Source of the DNA: Parasponia andersonii
Lineage: Eukaryota > Streptophyta > Magnoliopsida > Rosales > Cannabaceae
Assembly: GCA_002914805.1 (NCBI GenBank)
Contig: JXTB01000250.1
Coordinates: 253,242-317,241, forward strand
DNA length: 64,000 bases
Reading direction: 5' to 3'
How positions within the stretch are numbered: the first letter of the stretch is position 1; every line of letters begins with the position of its first letter. The notes under the pieces were generated by a model. It was not told the DNA's origin. It ran no database searches and worked only from the letters and a program-made list of their open reading frames with translations. A program made the translations under genes and the position numbers. This document shows, piece by piece, positions 50,986-60,421 of this stretch.

Positions 50986-51262
50986 GTGTATGACTACTCA
51001 ACTAATAAGCGGCAGTGGGCTAGTTTGATCATTCGTTGGGCTTGGCTTAGCCCACATCAAATAGTGGAGTCTTACATGGATTGGGTTATAAATTGTTGGA
51101 CAAAGGTCAGGTGGATCTTGACGAGTTGTGTATGACCCCCAACCGAAAAGTCATAGTAAGCTAGCCTGATTTCTGGTTGGGCCTGGCTTAGGCCACTCTA
51201 AAACAGTGGTTTTTCACATTGGTTTGGGCTATGAGTAGTCGAGTCCTATCTTTGACTACTAC
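50986..51262. repeat. diverged 142-bp tandem duplication
   Basis: Two copies start GTATGAC at 50988 and 51130 and share GGGCTTGGCTTAGCCCA / GGGCCTGGCTTAGGCCA and CATGGATTGGG / CATTGGTTTGGG. The pair is diverged enough to be old. No function can be assigned. Confidence 0.6.
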
Positions 51263-51370
51263 AGCAAGTTAAAATTAATGATTTAGAAAACTAACATTTT
51301 TGGGAAAATTCTAGTGTAAGAAGGACAAAAACCCTCAGGGTATTTTTTTCCTTATGGGACAATTTATAAA

Positions 51371-51574
51371 AGATCTATTTTAAAAAATAAATTAAATAAT
51401 ATGTTCACTATTACACAATAATATATTCTATAACCTTTCTAATTTTGAGGATTTTTATTTTTAAAATAAAAAAGATCTATTTTAAAAAATAAATTATATA
51501 ATATGTTCACTATTACACAATAATATATCCTATAACCTTCCTAATTTTTAGGATTTTTATTTTTAAAATAAAAA
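51371..51574. repeat. 102-bp tandem duplication
   Basis: AGATCTATTTTAAAAAATAA starts at 51371 and again at 51473. The copies are about 95% identical by eye through AGGATTTTTATTTTTAAAAT. Confidence 0.85.
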
Positions 51575-52184
51575 AACAGAGACACGATATATCTTTTACA
51601 AAATTATCAATAGTTTTATACTAAAATTATCTTTTACAAAATATCAAAAGTAAAATAAGAGAGATTGTGAGAGAATGAGAGAAAGGGGAAAAAGAATAAA
51701 AGTAGAGTATTAATAACAAATATTCGTCTTTTCATCTTATTTTAAGAAATGATCATGTTATTTCTACCAATTCAATAAATGCCCGTTTTTGTTATCATCT
51801 ATTTGTAAAATGACCGTTTTGTTGTAGATCAATTTTTTATTTGACTTTTTTTATTAGTATATCAATTATATATTAGTATATCAATTTCTTTATCAATGTA
51901 AATTTCATATGAGTATATCAATTATTGGGCATTAGGATATCAATTTTATAATAAGTTGATTAATATATGATTTTTTTTCATAAACTAATTCAGATATTCA
52001 AAAATTGAACTATTTTAAGCTTTTTTTTTTTTTTAATGAACTTGGCAACTTTCAAGTTTTTTTTTTTTTGAAAAATTTGGTCATTTTTTAATAGTGTTTG
52101 AAAAACGGTCGTTTCTTAAACTTAACCTAAAATTCAGTTATTTGGCTAAGTTCTTATTTTTTCCCCCCCAAGGCGGCTAAAAAT

Positions 52185-52270
52185 CTATATATTAAAAGTT
52201 CAACAATAAAAATGTGCAACAAAAAAGCTATATATTAAAAATTCAACAATAAAAATGTACAACAAAACCT
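52185..52270. repeat. 43-bp tandem duplication
   Basis: CTATATATTAAAA(G/A)TTCAA begins at 52185 and 52228. The two units differ at a couple of bases. Confidence 0.85.
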
Positions 52271-52697
52271 AATAATTAAATAATAAAATCAAAGGGAAAA
52301 TATCAAACCACTACTTTCAGCCTGATTTCCTCAAAAAAACAGGAAATACTCCTTCCTCAACTCCCCTACACAAAATATAAAACCAATAAAACAAATAAGA
52401 AAATGTATTATTTTTTTAGTACAATAAGAACAAAATATGTTAGCAAACTTAGTATCGAACTTGACTAGAACAAAGGGAAAAAAAATTCAGGCAAAAAGAA
52501 AAAAGTTCCAACAGAAAACTAGTGTATATATATATTTTTTAATGGCTCCGATTAAGCAACGTAATATTCTCCAGATCACCAGGCTTTGCGGGTCCACTAA
52601 GTAACGAAAAAGTATTTGTATCCACTAGCTTTTCTCCAAGTTTCAGAAGTGTCATCCAAACGTTCCGCTGAAAGATCTTCTCCTCCACTCAGAATGC

Positions 52698-52750
52698 GCC
52701 ACGTAAGAGCTTAACATAGATTGTTTTCTGCTCCAACGCATGCCACGTCA
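52698..52750 (+). promoter_or_regulatory. ACGT-core elements upstream of SIG5
   Basis: GCCACGTAAG (52698-52707) and GCCACGTCA (52742-52750) lie about 0.8 kb before the SIG5 start codon, ahead of or within its leader. Two more ACGT cores are at 52863-52867 and 52875-52881. ACGT cores are bound by bZIP factors such as HY5, and SIG5 is known to be a light- and stress-induced gene. Binding here is inferred. Confidence 0.4.
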
Positions 52751-52987
52751 CCGGGATCAAGTCCACGGTCTACGCTCACGCTTCCGTAGCCGTCGATTTT
52801 CAGCACCCAAGATTCTGGCCGTTGGATATTATAAGAGACATAACTTGTGGTCGCCACAATTTACGTGCTCAATCACGTCGATTTTCCATGCCAAATTTAA
52901 GCCGCAAACTTTCAGAGTTGAGACTCTCCAAAAATCAGTGACGACTCAGCAACTCGAATCGATCGGAGATTTTTTTCAGCCAATAAG

Positions 52988-53500
52988 GTCAGAGTCTCTG
53001 TCTTTTTAATCTTTTTCCTTGGTGGGTTTGTGTTTATTTGCCTAGAAAATTTATGATCTTCAATAGAAATTGCTCAGTTTCAACTATATATTACTAACTA
53101 ATCAAAATTAAGCGTCTCTTGTTTGTTTCTGATCATTTTTGGATTATGAATTTTATGTTTTAGTTCAGGGTTTAGCGCAGAGTTTGAAGATGAGTCTAGG
53201 TTTCTTGTAGATCAAACAGCAACATTATAAGTGGATGTAATCTGTGACTGAGACCTGGGATTGTCACAGTTCTGGTTTAAGGCAGAGTTTTCATGGCTAA
53301 ATTGGGTTAGAATTAATGAGTCGTGAGTAATGCCTACTGCTTAGGCTGTGTGGTGTTTATTGCTATAATCAAGCTTTGATTCTCTTAGACAATCACACTA
53401 ATTGGGTTTGAGTTGATGACTTAATTAAGGGTATTTGAAAATCCTTTTTGTAACAATTGTAAGGGATGGACTAAAAATGGTTATCCCAATTTTGTTGCAG
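52988..53500 (+). other. probable SIG5 5'-UTR intron
   Basis: A donor-like AAG|GTCAGAGT and an acceptor-like TTTTGTTGCAG|GATTTG frame a 513-bp T-rich stretch directly upstream of the SIG5 ATG. No coding sequence of the family lies in it. Transcript evidence would be needed for certainty. Confidence 0.45.
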
Positions 53501-53562
53501 GATTTGAGAATTGAGTAAGGTCTCATTTTCATTTCTTCTAAGTACCCAAAAAGTAACTTGGT

Positions 53563-55901
53563 ATGGGAGTTGTGACAGTTTCTAGCTCAGCTTCTCGAAC
53601 TCCTTTAGGATTAAGCACAAAATTTTTAAGTCATCGACCCACGCTGAAGAAGCCCTTTATTTTGGCATTTGAAGCTGATAAGTCCAATAAAACTTCATTG
53701 GTTGCACCCCACGAACCAATAATTTTGCCAGTAGAGACATGCAAGGAGATTAAGAACAGAGTAAGAAAAGCCAAGAAAGCTTCGAATAGAGTAAAAGCTG
53801 CGGTTACAGATGAAGCTTCTACTAGTACCATGGAAGTGAATTACAATGAGGCCGCAGCCAAGCTGGAAAACATATACAAGCTTAGTCCCGCGACAGAGTC
53901 ATCCGATGTGGATGAGGCTACCGGCTTGATGAGTAGGGGCCGTAGAAGGAGGGGGAAGTTTAGTGAAGGTGATGTCAGAACAGGAAAGAAACCTAGTGAT
54001 ACTGTAATTAGGAGCCGTACAAAGAAGGCTAAGAGATTGAGTCTTGATAAAAGGATTACTTTGAAAAGGAACAAGGAAGACAGAGAGAGTGTTTCTAATA
54101 GAAAGAGCAAAGATAGTGAGAATGAAAAGAACGAAAAGGAGAAAAGGGTTGTTTTGGTTAGAAAGAAAAAGGATAGCAAGAATGAAAATGAGGAGATTGA
54201 TAAGCTTGTGAGGGAGTATTCGGCCTCGACTGATTTGGTCAGCTTGGACTGGAAGAAAATGAAGATACCACCAGTTCTTCCTTCGTCAGAGCATACATGG
54301 TTGTTCAAGTTAATGCAACCTTTGAAGGTGAGCTTACTTCTGCACAATTTCAGAAGAGGGTGATCAAAAGATGAACGAAAATATTCCTCTTTCTTTGTCT
54401 TTGTTTTGTGAGAATGCCTAGTTTTTGGCTGCTAAGTTATGTTTTTTTTCTATTCAGGAACTCCGTCAAGTGAAAGAGAATTTGCAAAATGATTTGGGAA
54501 GAGAACCAACAGATGGTGAAGTAGCTAAAGCGACTAATATGAGTGTGGCTCAAGTGAAAAAACATTTGGAGGTTGGCCGAGCTGCACGAAACAAGCTCAT
54601 TAAGGTGAGGAGGACATTATGTTTCATGACCTTTGTGTATAACATCTTACTACTATCATACATCTTAATTTCTGCTTATTAGTTTCTGTTGACCCTCCTC
54701 TGTTTTGAGGATTTGTGTCATTTTAGTTGAAGAAGGAAACTGACTGGTCATTATTGTGTTTATTGCAGCACAATCTCCGACTTGTGTTGTTTGTAATGAA
54801 CAAATATTTTCAAGACTTTGCAAATGGTCCAAAATTTCAAGACCTTTGTCAGGCTGGAGTGAGGGGACTTATTACAGCAATTGATCGCTTCGAACCAAAA
54901 AGGAGATTCCGGCTTTCTACCTATGGTGTTTTCTGGATTAGGCATGCCGTCATACGTTCCATGACAGTCTCAAGCTTCACGCGTGTTTCATTTGGCCTCG
55001 AATCTGTAAGCTCTTTTCCTACCTGAGCTAGGATACTGTTATTTTTTTTCGACAGAAACATATATTTCTGCTCAAATCCCTGACTTTCACTATTAAAAAG
55101 CTAATACACTTGATGGTCTTCTGCTCAATATAAGATTGGGAAAGAGTAGAGTGCCAAGCTAAGGATTGTCCTCAATTCATGCTTGTAGATAAAAGAAACT
55201 ATTGGACAACAACATGTTCTGATACTGACTGTACTACAAGTTGATAAGAATCCAGACCTAAAATTCCAGCAAACATAAAACACCCATGATGCATATCAAA
55301 CATAAAGATAACACTCTCATAACTTTCCCTATTCTATTTATATAGGTTAGAGTAGAAATTCAGAAGGCCAAGCTTGAGTTAATGTTTGAGCTCAAGAGGT
55401 TACCAACGGAAGATGAGATAATTGAGAAGGTTAGCATTTCCCCTGAGAGGTACCATGATGTAATGAGGGCCTCAAAACCTGTTTACTCTCTTCATTCAAA
55501 GCATGCAGTTACACAAGAAGAATTCATCAATGCTATTACTGATGTCGAAGGCGTGGGAGGTGATGACCGACGAAAACCTGCTCTTCTCAGGCTTGCCCTT
55601 GACGATGTGGTAATTACTTATTTTCTGGCTAAACATGGGATGATTGATTAGGCATCGTTTCTTGATTTGGAAACTAATCTTATTCTTTCAAATCATCCCC
55701 CAGCTTGATTCTTTAAAGCCAAAGGAGAGCTTGGTGATCAGACAGAGATACGGACTCGACGGTAAAGGCGACAGAACACTCGGGGAAATTGCTGGAAACT
55801 TGAATATCTCAAGAGAAATGGTCAGAAAGTATGAAGTTAAGGCTCTCATGAAGCTGAAGCATCCAGCTCGAGTTGATTATCTTCGCCGGTACATGGTCTA
55901 A
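53563..55901 (+). CDS. SIG5: organellar RNA polymerase sigma factor SIG5 (SIGE)
   Basis: Five exons, 53563-54327, 54458-54604, 54769-55005, 55346-55609 and 55704-55901, all in phase 0, give 536 residues, close to the family's usual length. It is a nuclear-encoded sigma-70-type factor that directs the plastid-encoded RNA polymerase to light- and stress-responsive promoters such as the psbD blue-light promoter; dual plastid/mitochondrial targeting is reported for the family. The N-terminus '[16 protein letters not shown]', Ser-rich and basic, is transit-peptide-like. A long, highly charged Lys/Glu linker (about 120-220) precedes '[10 protein letters not shown]' and the '[18 protein letters not shown]' segment. 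Region 2 is exon 3 (about 305-383: '[20 protein letters not shown]', '[13 protein letters not shown]'), region 3 is exon 4, and region 4 with its helix-turn-helix is exon 5 ('[20 protein letters not shown]'). The residue pattern matches SIG5 rather than SIG1-4 or SIG6. Confidence 0.95.
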
Positions 55902-56862
55902 GCTTTCTGTCCTCCACATTATGTACCTTGCGGAAGCATCTTTTCCCACCTCTAGATGACACTCAATCGCCATTTCATCGCTGTATATTGATGTAACATA
56001 GCATGTTAACTATATGCAAACATAAGGCCAACACATTGGCAGAAAATATTCAAAAAAAAAAAAAGAAGAAAAATAAGTGAATATAGAAATTTTATACCAT
56101 GTAATTTTGAGATTGTTATTAAATTCACGTTGCACAACATGGATGTAATATATTCTCTTCTCTGTATCTTTATATTCTATACAGATTAAAACAAACATTG
56201 TTGGTTTTTCTCTATACGCTGAAAAAGTACTTCCATTAACTTCTGTTTTGGCGAATTTATTCCTATTTCTATGTACGTATCGTAATTCTAATTTATCCAA
56301 TTAATTAGTCGGGTCTTAAGTTTCTTAATGGTTTGACACTTTGAGAAATCTAGAAGAGCGAGTTCCCTCTCTTCAGAAGAGTGGACAACTAAAACGGCTC
56401 GAGTAGGTTTGTTTATTTGCAAATGATACTTTAACCCCCACTTGTACTATTACTATTAACTAGCTAGAGAAGCATACATTACAGGCTTTAAACGGGAAAA
56501 AAAATAATTTCCAATAGTACATTGTGAATTTATGTTCTTCTGAACCAATTGACATTTAAAAAATGTCAACTCGTTGCTGCGTATGCGAATAGTCTCACAT
56601 TAATCTTTTTTTGAGTCAATATCGATCTCTCAATGTGCAAAAAGGTAGTTGGAACAAACATGTAACAGTCCCTTAAGGTTATGCATCTTCAACCTAAGGT
56701 CAAGAAATATTTTCCACTGAATGGTGCATGTTCATTAATGCTTTAAAATTAGTTCTTACAATCTCTTTTAGGATACAGAAGATTTGCTTGCAAATGTTGC
56801 AACTGCACAATTATCTATCTAAAAGAGACTAAAATTTCAATGACCATCGATCTTTAGAGTTG
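55902..56862. other. convergent intergenic space between SIG5 and the R3-MYB gene
   Basis: It holds the 3' ends of both genes and an A-run near 56052. No other feature was recognised. Confidence 0.55.
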
Positions 56863-58925
56863 TCAATTTCGAGGAACATCAACTTTAGAAGACTCAATTT
56901 TTAGCTTTTTTCTTCTCTCAGCAAATATATCATGGTGTCTCATTGTCCAAAACCTCTCTATCTCTTCAGCCGTTCTGCCTGGAATCCGGCCAGCTATTAA
57001 ATCCCACCTGATCAAACAACCGAAAAAAAAAAAAAATCGTGTTTGTTAGGTATTTTTGTGTTAAAACATCGGTAAATAGCGAAAACAGATCTAACAATGC
57101 TGTTTATATATCACCATCGGCAATAGAAAGTATAAAGTGTTTCCAGGTCTAATTAGAACTATGTGCTTAACTGCAGTAATTTCAAAACTATACAGGTAAA
57201 ATGAAAAACTTCGAAATTTTTTAAGCCATAAATTGTACTGTATATAGCATTAATTCAAAGCATTGATTGCATTTTATTAAAAAAAGAAAGAAAGTGAAAA
57301 ATAATAAAAAATGAAAAATAATAAAAAATGTTATCTTCACCAGAACCGAAGACGATAACAACGACAAAATAATAATAGTTATAAGTAACGTAGAATACAA
57401 ATAGGAATTCATCATGAACAAATTTTTTGACATTGGGTGAGAAATTAACTCTAAATCTCAATATTAAAGAAATACGTTGCTATTAATCATATATTGTTAC
57501 CAATTGTGTTAAGCATACGATCATAATTTTGAAGTAGCATGACTTGACTATATATGTATGTATTTATTATTATAATCATAAATTCAAAAAAATATTTTTT
57601 GAATTAAGTATTTTCGTGAAGAAGGAATAGTTCAATAATTTTAAATAATCTTAGTGCTCAATACACACAAGATCTTGGACTCCACATGTGATTTTTACAA
57701 ATAGACCAATCACATTGCAGTATATGGTATTAGGCAACGGTGTTAAAAATAATAATAAAAAAAAGTGAAACCAACCATTCCAACCAAATTAAATCACTCA
57801 ATTCGTTTATACAGACAGTTGTCTGGTTTTGGAACCAATTTTGCTGGTCATTTGATTAATGATTTTGCGACGTGGAACGGATGAAACAAAATCGACAAAA
57901 TTATTTTTTTTTATAGGTGTCATTTTTAATTTGTACGTAATATGAAGGAGTAAGACTTAATTTATACACTAAAAAATATACATTATTTTTTCGAAGTAAA
58001 TTATTATTAGACTATGATTGTTATTATTAATTTTTTAATAGTAATTATTGTTGTTTACTTAATATGATGTTATAATTTCAATATCTATTAATTTATGAGG
58101 GTTTTCTAAGTAGGTGAAAAGAAAAACAAAAGAAAAATAACTAATTTGACGTAATGAAGTCAAAATTTACAATAGCCCAGAATTATTAGCTAGATCTATA
58201 TCTTTAGCCAGATCACCAAATAGATCGTAACTTATTTGGTTTGGTTCATAGTTTTTGCCTCTTAACTGACCAAACTGATCATAAACACCTTGAGTATTAA
58301 GCACAATTACCATTTTTCTAGATATCAACTAACAAAACTTGTAATTCGTAATGATTAGAAGGAAATAAGGTTATATATATTCCTTAATAAACAACTAGTC
58401 GTTCGATGTAATGCTACTATGAATATATCATAAGCACGAACTAACTAATTTAAACCATGCATAGATGAATAACTGTTTAATTAAAGTCCTCAGTTAGCTA
58501 TGACTATTGTTCAAAAACATTATTCATGATCTTGTTCATTTTATTTTATCACTACTCCAAAATATTAGTTAAGAGGTCTCTAGTCCTTTTAGTATTTAAT
58601 CCCCTTGAGTGAGTACCTTTCTCCGACGAGAGTAAACATTCTATAAATGAGATCTTCTTCTTGTTTGGTCATGCTTATGAATTCCCACTCAAGACTACTA
58701 ACCTCTGCATGCCAAAAACAAAATTAAAACATGATATCAAAAAGAAGAAAAAAAAAAAAAACCCCCGTTTCTGTACAATAAAAGAATGTTTATATATATA
58801 TATATATATATATATACATACAGATATTTATGAAGTAGAAACATTATAAAACCTTGATCAGACTCGAAATTATTCGTGTGTTTTGTCTGTTTCCGGCGGC
58901 GACATGGGCCTTTGCAGGTCTCCAT
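56863..58925 (-). CDS. single-repeat R3-MYB, CAPRICE/TRIPTYCHON/ETC family
   Basis: Three exons on the minus strand, 58925-58853, 58704-58617 and 57007-56863, give 101 residues, a typical size. Introns split a Glu codon (G|AG, giving the family's 'EVSSLEWE') and an Arg codon (AG|G in 'GERWDLIAGR'). The single MYB repeat spans about 29-79 and carries the perfect bHLH-docking motif D42-L43-x2-R46-x3-L50-x6-L57-x3-R61, followed by 'IPGRTAEEIERFW'. The W74-x-M76 pair, linked in CAPRICE to cell-to-cell movement, is kept. There is no activation domain. These proteins compete with R2R3-MYBs for GL3/EGL3-type bHLH partners and repress trichome or promote root-hair fate. The repeat resembles ETC1 most, but the tail ('FAERRKKLK') is more TRY-like, so I leave the symbol blank. 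Intron 2 is 1.6 kb. Confidence 0.92.
57008..58616 (-). other. R3-MYB intron 2
   Basis: 1609 bp, GAAAG|GTACTC to TTGATCAG|GTGGG on the minus strand. It is AT-rich, with no transposon ends or coding sequence recognised. Confidence 0.85.
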
Positions 58926-58990
58926 GAAGAAAGAGATTGATATATGGACCAGAAAAGGCTATTAATATTGGAAGAGAATGAATGTAAAAA

Positions 58991-59002
58991 ACTTTATATT
59001 AT
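58991..59002 (-). promoter_or_regulatory. candidate TATA box of the R3-MYB gene
   Basis: TATAATATAAAG on the minus strand, 66-77 bp upstream of the start codon, would give a leader of a few tens of bases. Called from position and motif only. Confidence 0.3.
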
Positions 59003-59798
59003 AATTCCACTATATGTATTAACGATGGGTTGATGAAAATGGAAACAACAGTGTACCAACAAACTTGAAAACTTGTCTTGTAGTTTGATGACTTTTAGGC
59101 TTATGGACTTGTAGTTGACAACAATCCGATAGAGATGTCATTTTTTTTAGCTAGTTTATATATGCTGACAGAGGAAAATTTTAATAAAGAAAAAAAAAAA
59201 CTTTCCTGCTAACTAATAAAATTAGGAGTCTTGCGTCGCAACATTCTTCTTTCAAAGGCAAGGATATATTTAAAACAAAAAAAAAAATAGAAAAAAACTG
59301 TAGATGGGGTTGATCCTTTCTAATAAGTATTATTCTCACGTTTTTCTTTTTTTTTTTTAAAAAAAAAAAAAAGTTTCTAAAGGGGGTTTTGACTACTCGA
59401 CCATATATAAAATGATTATATCTGTTTTTCATCTGAAAAAAGCATTATACTTATATATATATATATTATTTGTTTGAAAACTAAAAGTTGAATAGTTAAT
59501 TTCTCTTCCAAATTGATCAATATTTATAATGTGAATAAAATAAGTAGTTAAAATTACAGTGTCAGAATTTTTTTTCATTATTTTTGTAAAAAATCAGACA
59601 GGAATTTTATTTTTCTATAATCAAATAATTGCACTGCTAGTGTTGGCTTTCGTAAATTAGATATAATTAAGTACGTTCGGATCCACTTCTTCTTATAATT
59701 AAATACTTTGTCTAAGTGATTTAATACAAAAATCCGGCACAAGAAATAGGGTTAGATTGGAGGATTTTTGAGCTATTTGTGATTAAGTTACAAAATTA
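59003..59798. other. R3-MYB upstream region
   Basis: AT-rich with A- and T-homopolymers. No gene or transposon terminus was recognised up to the MITE at 59799. Confidence 0.5.
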
Positions 59799-60150
59799 GA
59801 GATATTATCATTTTTATACCTATATTTTGACACTTTATTTAAATTATACTTTCTGTTTTAGTTATTATCAACATTGACCTTTAGATTTGAAATCTGTAAC
59901 AAATTTATACTCTGACACTAATTTAGAGCAATTAATTGACTAAGTTACCGTTTAAAAAATTGAAAATAAACCATATAAAAACTGATCCGAAAATAAGTTT
60001 ATTAAATCATCTTAATAAATCAACTGCTCTAAATTAATATCAGGGTATAAATTTGTAACAAATATTAAATTTAAGAATCAATATTGATAATAACTAAAAT
60101 AAAAGTGAACAAAATATCAAAATACAGAGTATAAAAATGATAATATCCCT
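59799..60150. mobile_element. MULE-type MITE with about 130-bp TIRs
   Basis: A 352-bp foldback element. The left arm (GAGATATTATCATTTTTATAC...) and the reverse complement of the right arm (AGGGATATTATCATTTTTATAC...) match over about 130 bp, through TTTTAGTTATTATCAA and ACAAATTTATAC. Flanking 9-mers ACAAAATTA (59790-59798) and ACGAAATTA (60151-60159) differ at one base and form a Mutator-size target duplication. No coding capacity. Confidence 0.75.
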
Positions 60151-60170
60151 ACGAAATTATCACAACATAT

Positions 60171-60263
60171 AGCTTAATTAGCATTCCATTCAAGATGTTC
60201 TAGCTTAATTAGCATTCCATTCAAGATGTTCTAGCTTAATTAGCATTCCATTCAAGATGTTCT
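60171..60263. repeat. three perfect 31-bp tandem repeats
   Basis: Three identical units (60171-60201, 60202-60232, 60233-60263), each starting AGCTTAATTAGCATTCC and ending AAGATGTTCT. They lie 12 bp beyond the MITE's right target duplication. Perfect identity implies recent expansion. Confidence 0.95.
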
Positions 60264-60421
60264 AACTACGTTAAGTCATCAGGACCCATTTCTTCTCTTA
60301 ATTAAATACATTTGTCTTATCCAATTTGCTCGTACCACCTCATTAATCTAACAATCTCCTCCGAGTCCAAACATCATGAGTTCAATATAAATATATATAT
60401 ATATTTAGATATAAATATATA

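Larger units (their letters stand above)
50195..52600. other. intergenic, repeat-rich region left of SIG5
   Basis: No gene was recognised. 50640-51262 is noticeably GC-richer, with two G-box motifs (50916-50923, 50955-50964) and a diverged 142-bp tandem pair. The stretch to its right is very AT-rich with two further tandem duplications. A pair of inverted ends near 51743 (TTAAGAAATGATC) and 52125 may mark a decayed MITE. Confidence 0.45.

Noticed and set aside
51743-52125. Possible MITE with TTAAGAAA(T/C)GA ends
   Set aside because: The inverted match is only about 20 bp in low-complexity DNA and no target duplication was found.
52740-53009. 89-codon frame upstream of SIG5
   Set aside because: It overlaps the presumed promoter and leader, has no family signature and is Arg/Ser/Phe-rich, as expected for chance translation.
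53841-54347. 168-codon Ser/Leu/Phe-rich minus-strand frame
   Set aside because: A shadow of the Lys/Glu-rich first exon of SIG5.
58661-58849. Ile-Tyr repeat frames
   Set aside because: They are translations of a (TA)n tract in R3-MYB intron 1. Similar Ile-Tyr frames elsewhere in the window have the same origin.
60171-60263. CRISPR-like array
   Set aside because: The repeats are directly adjacent with no spacers and the genome is a plant's. It is a simple tandem repeat.
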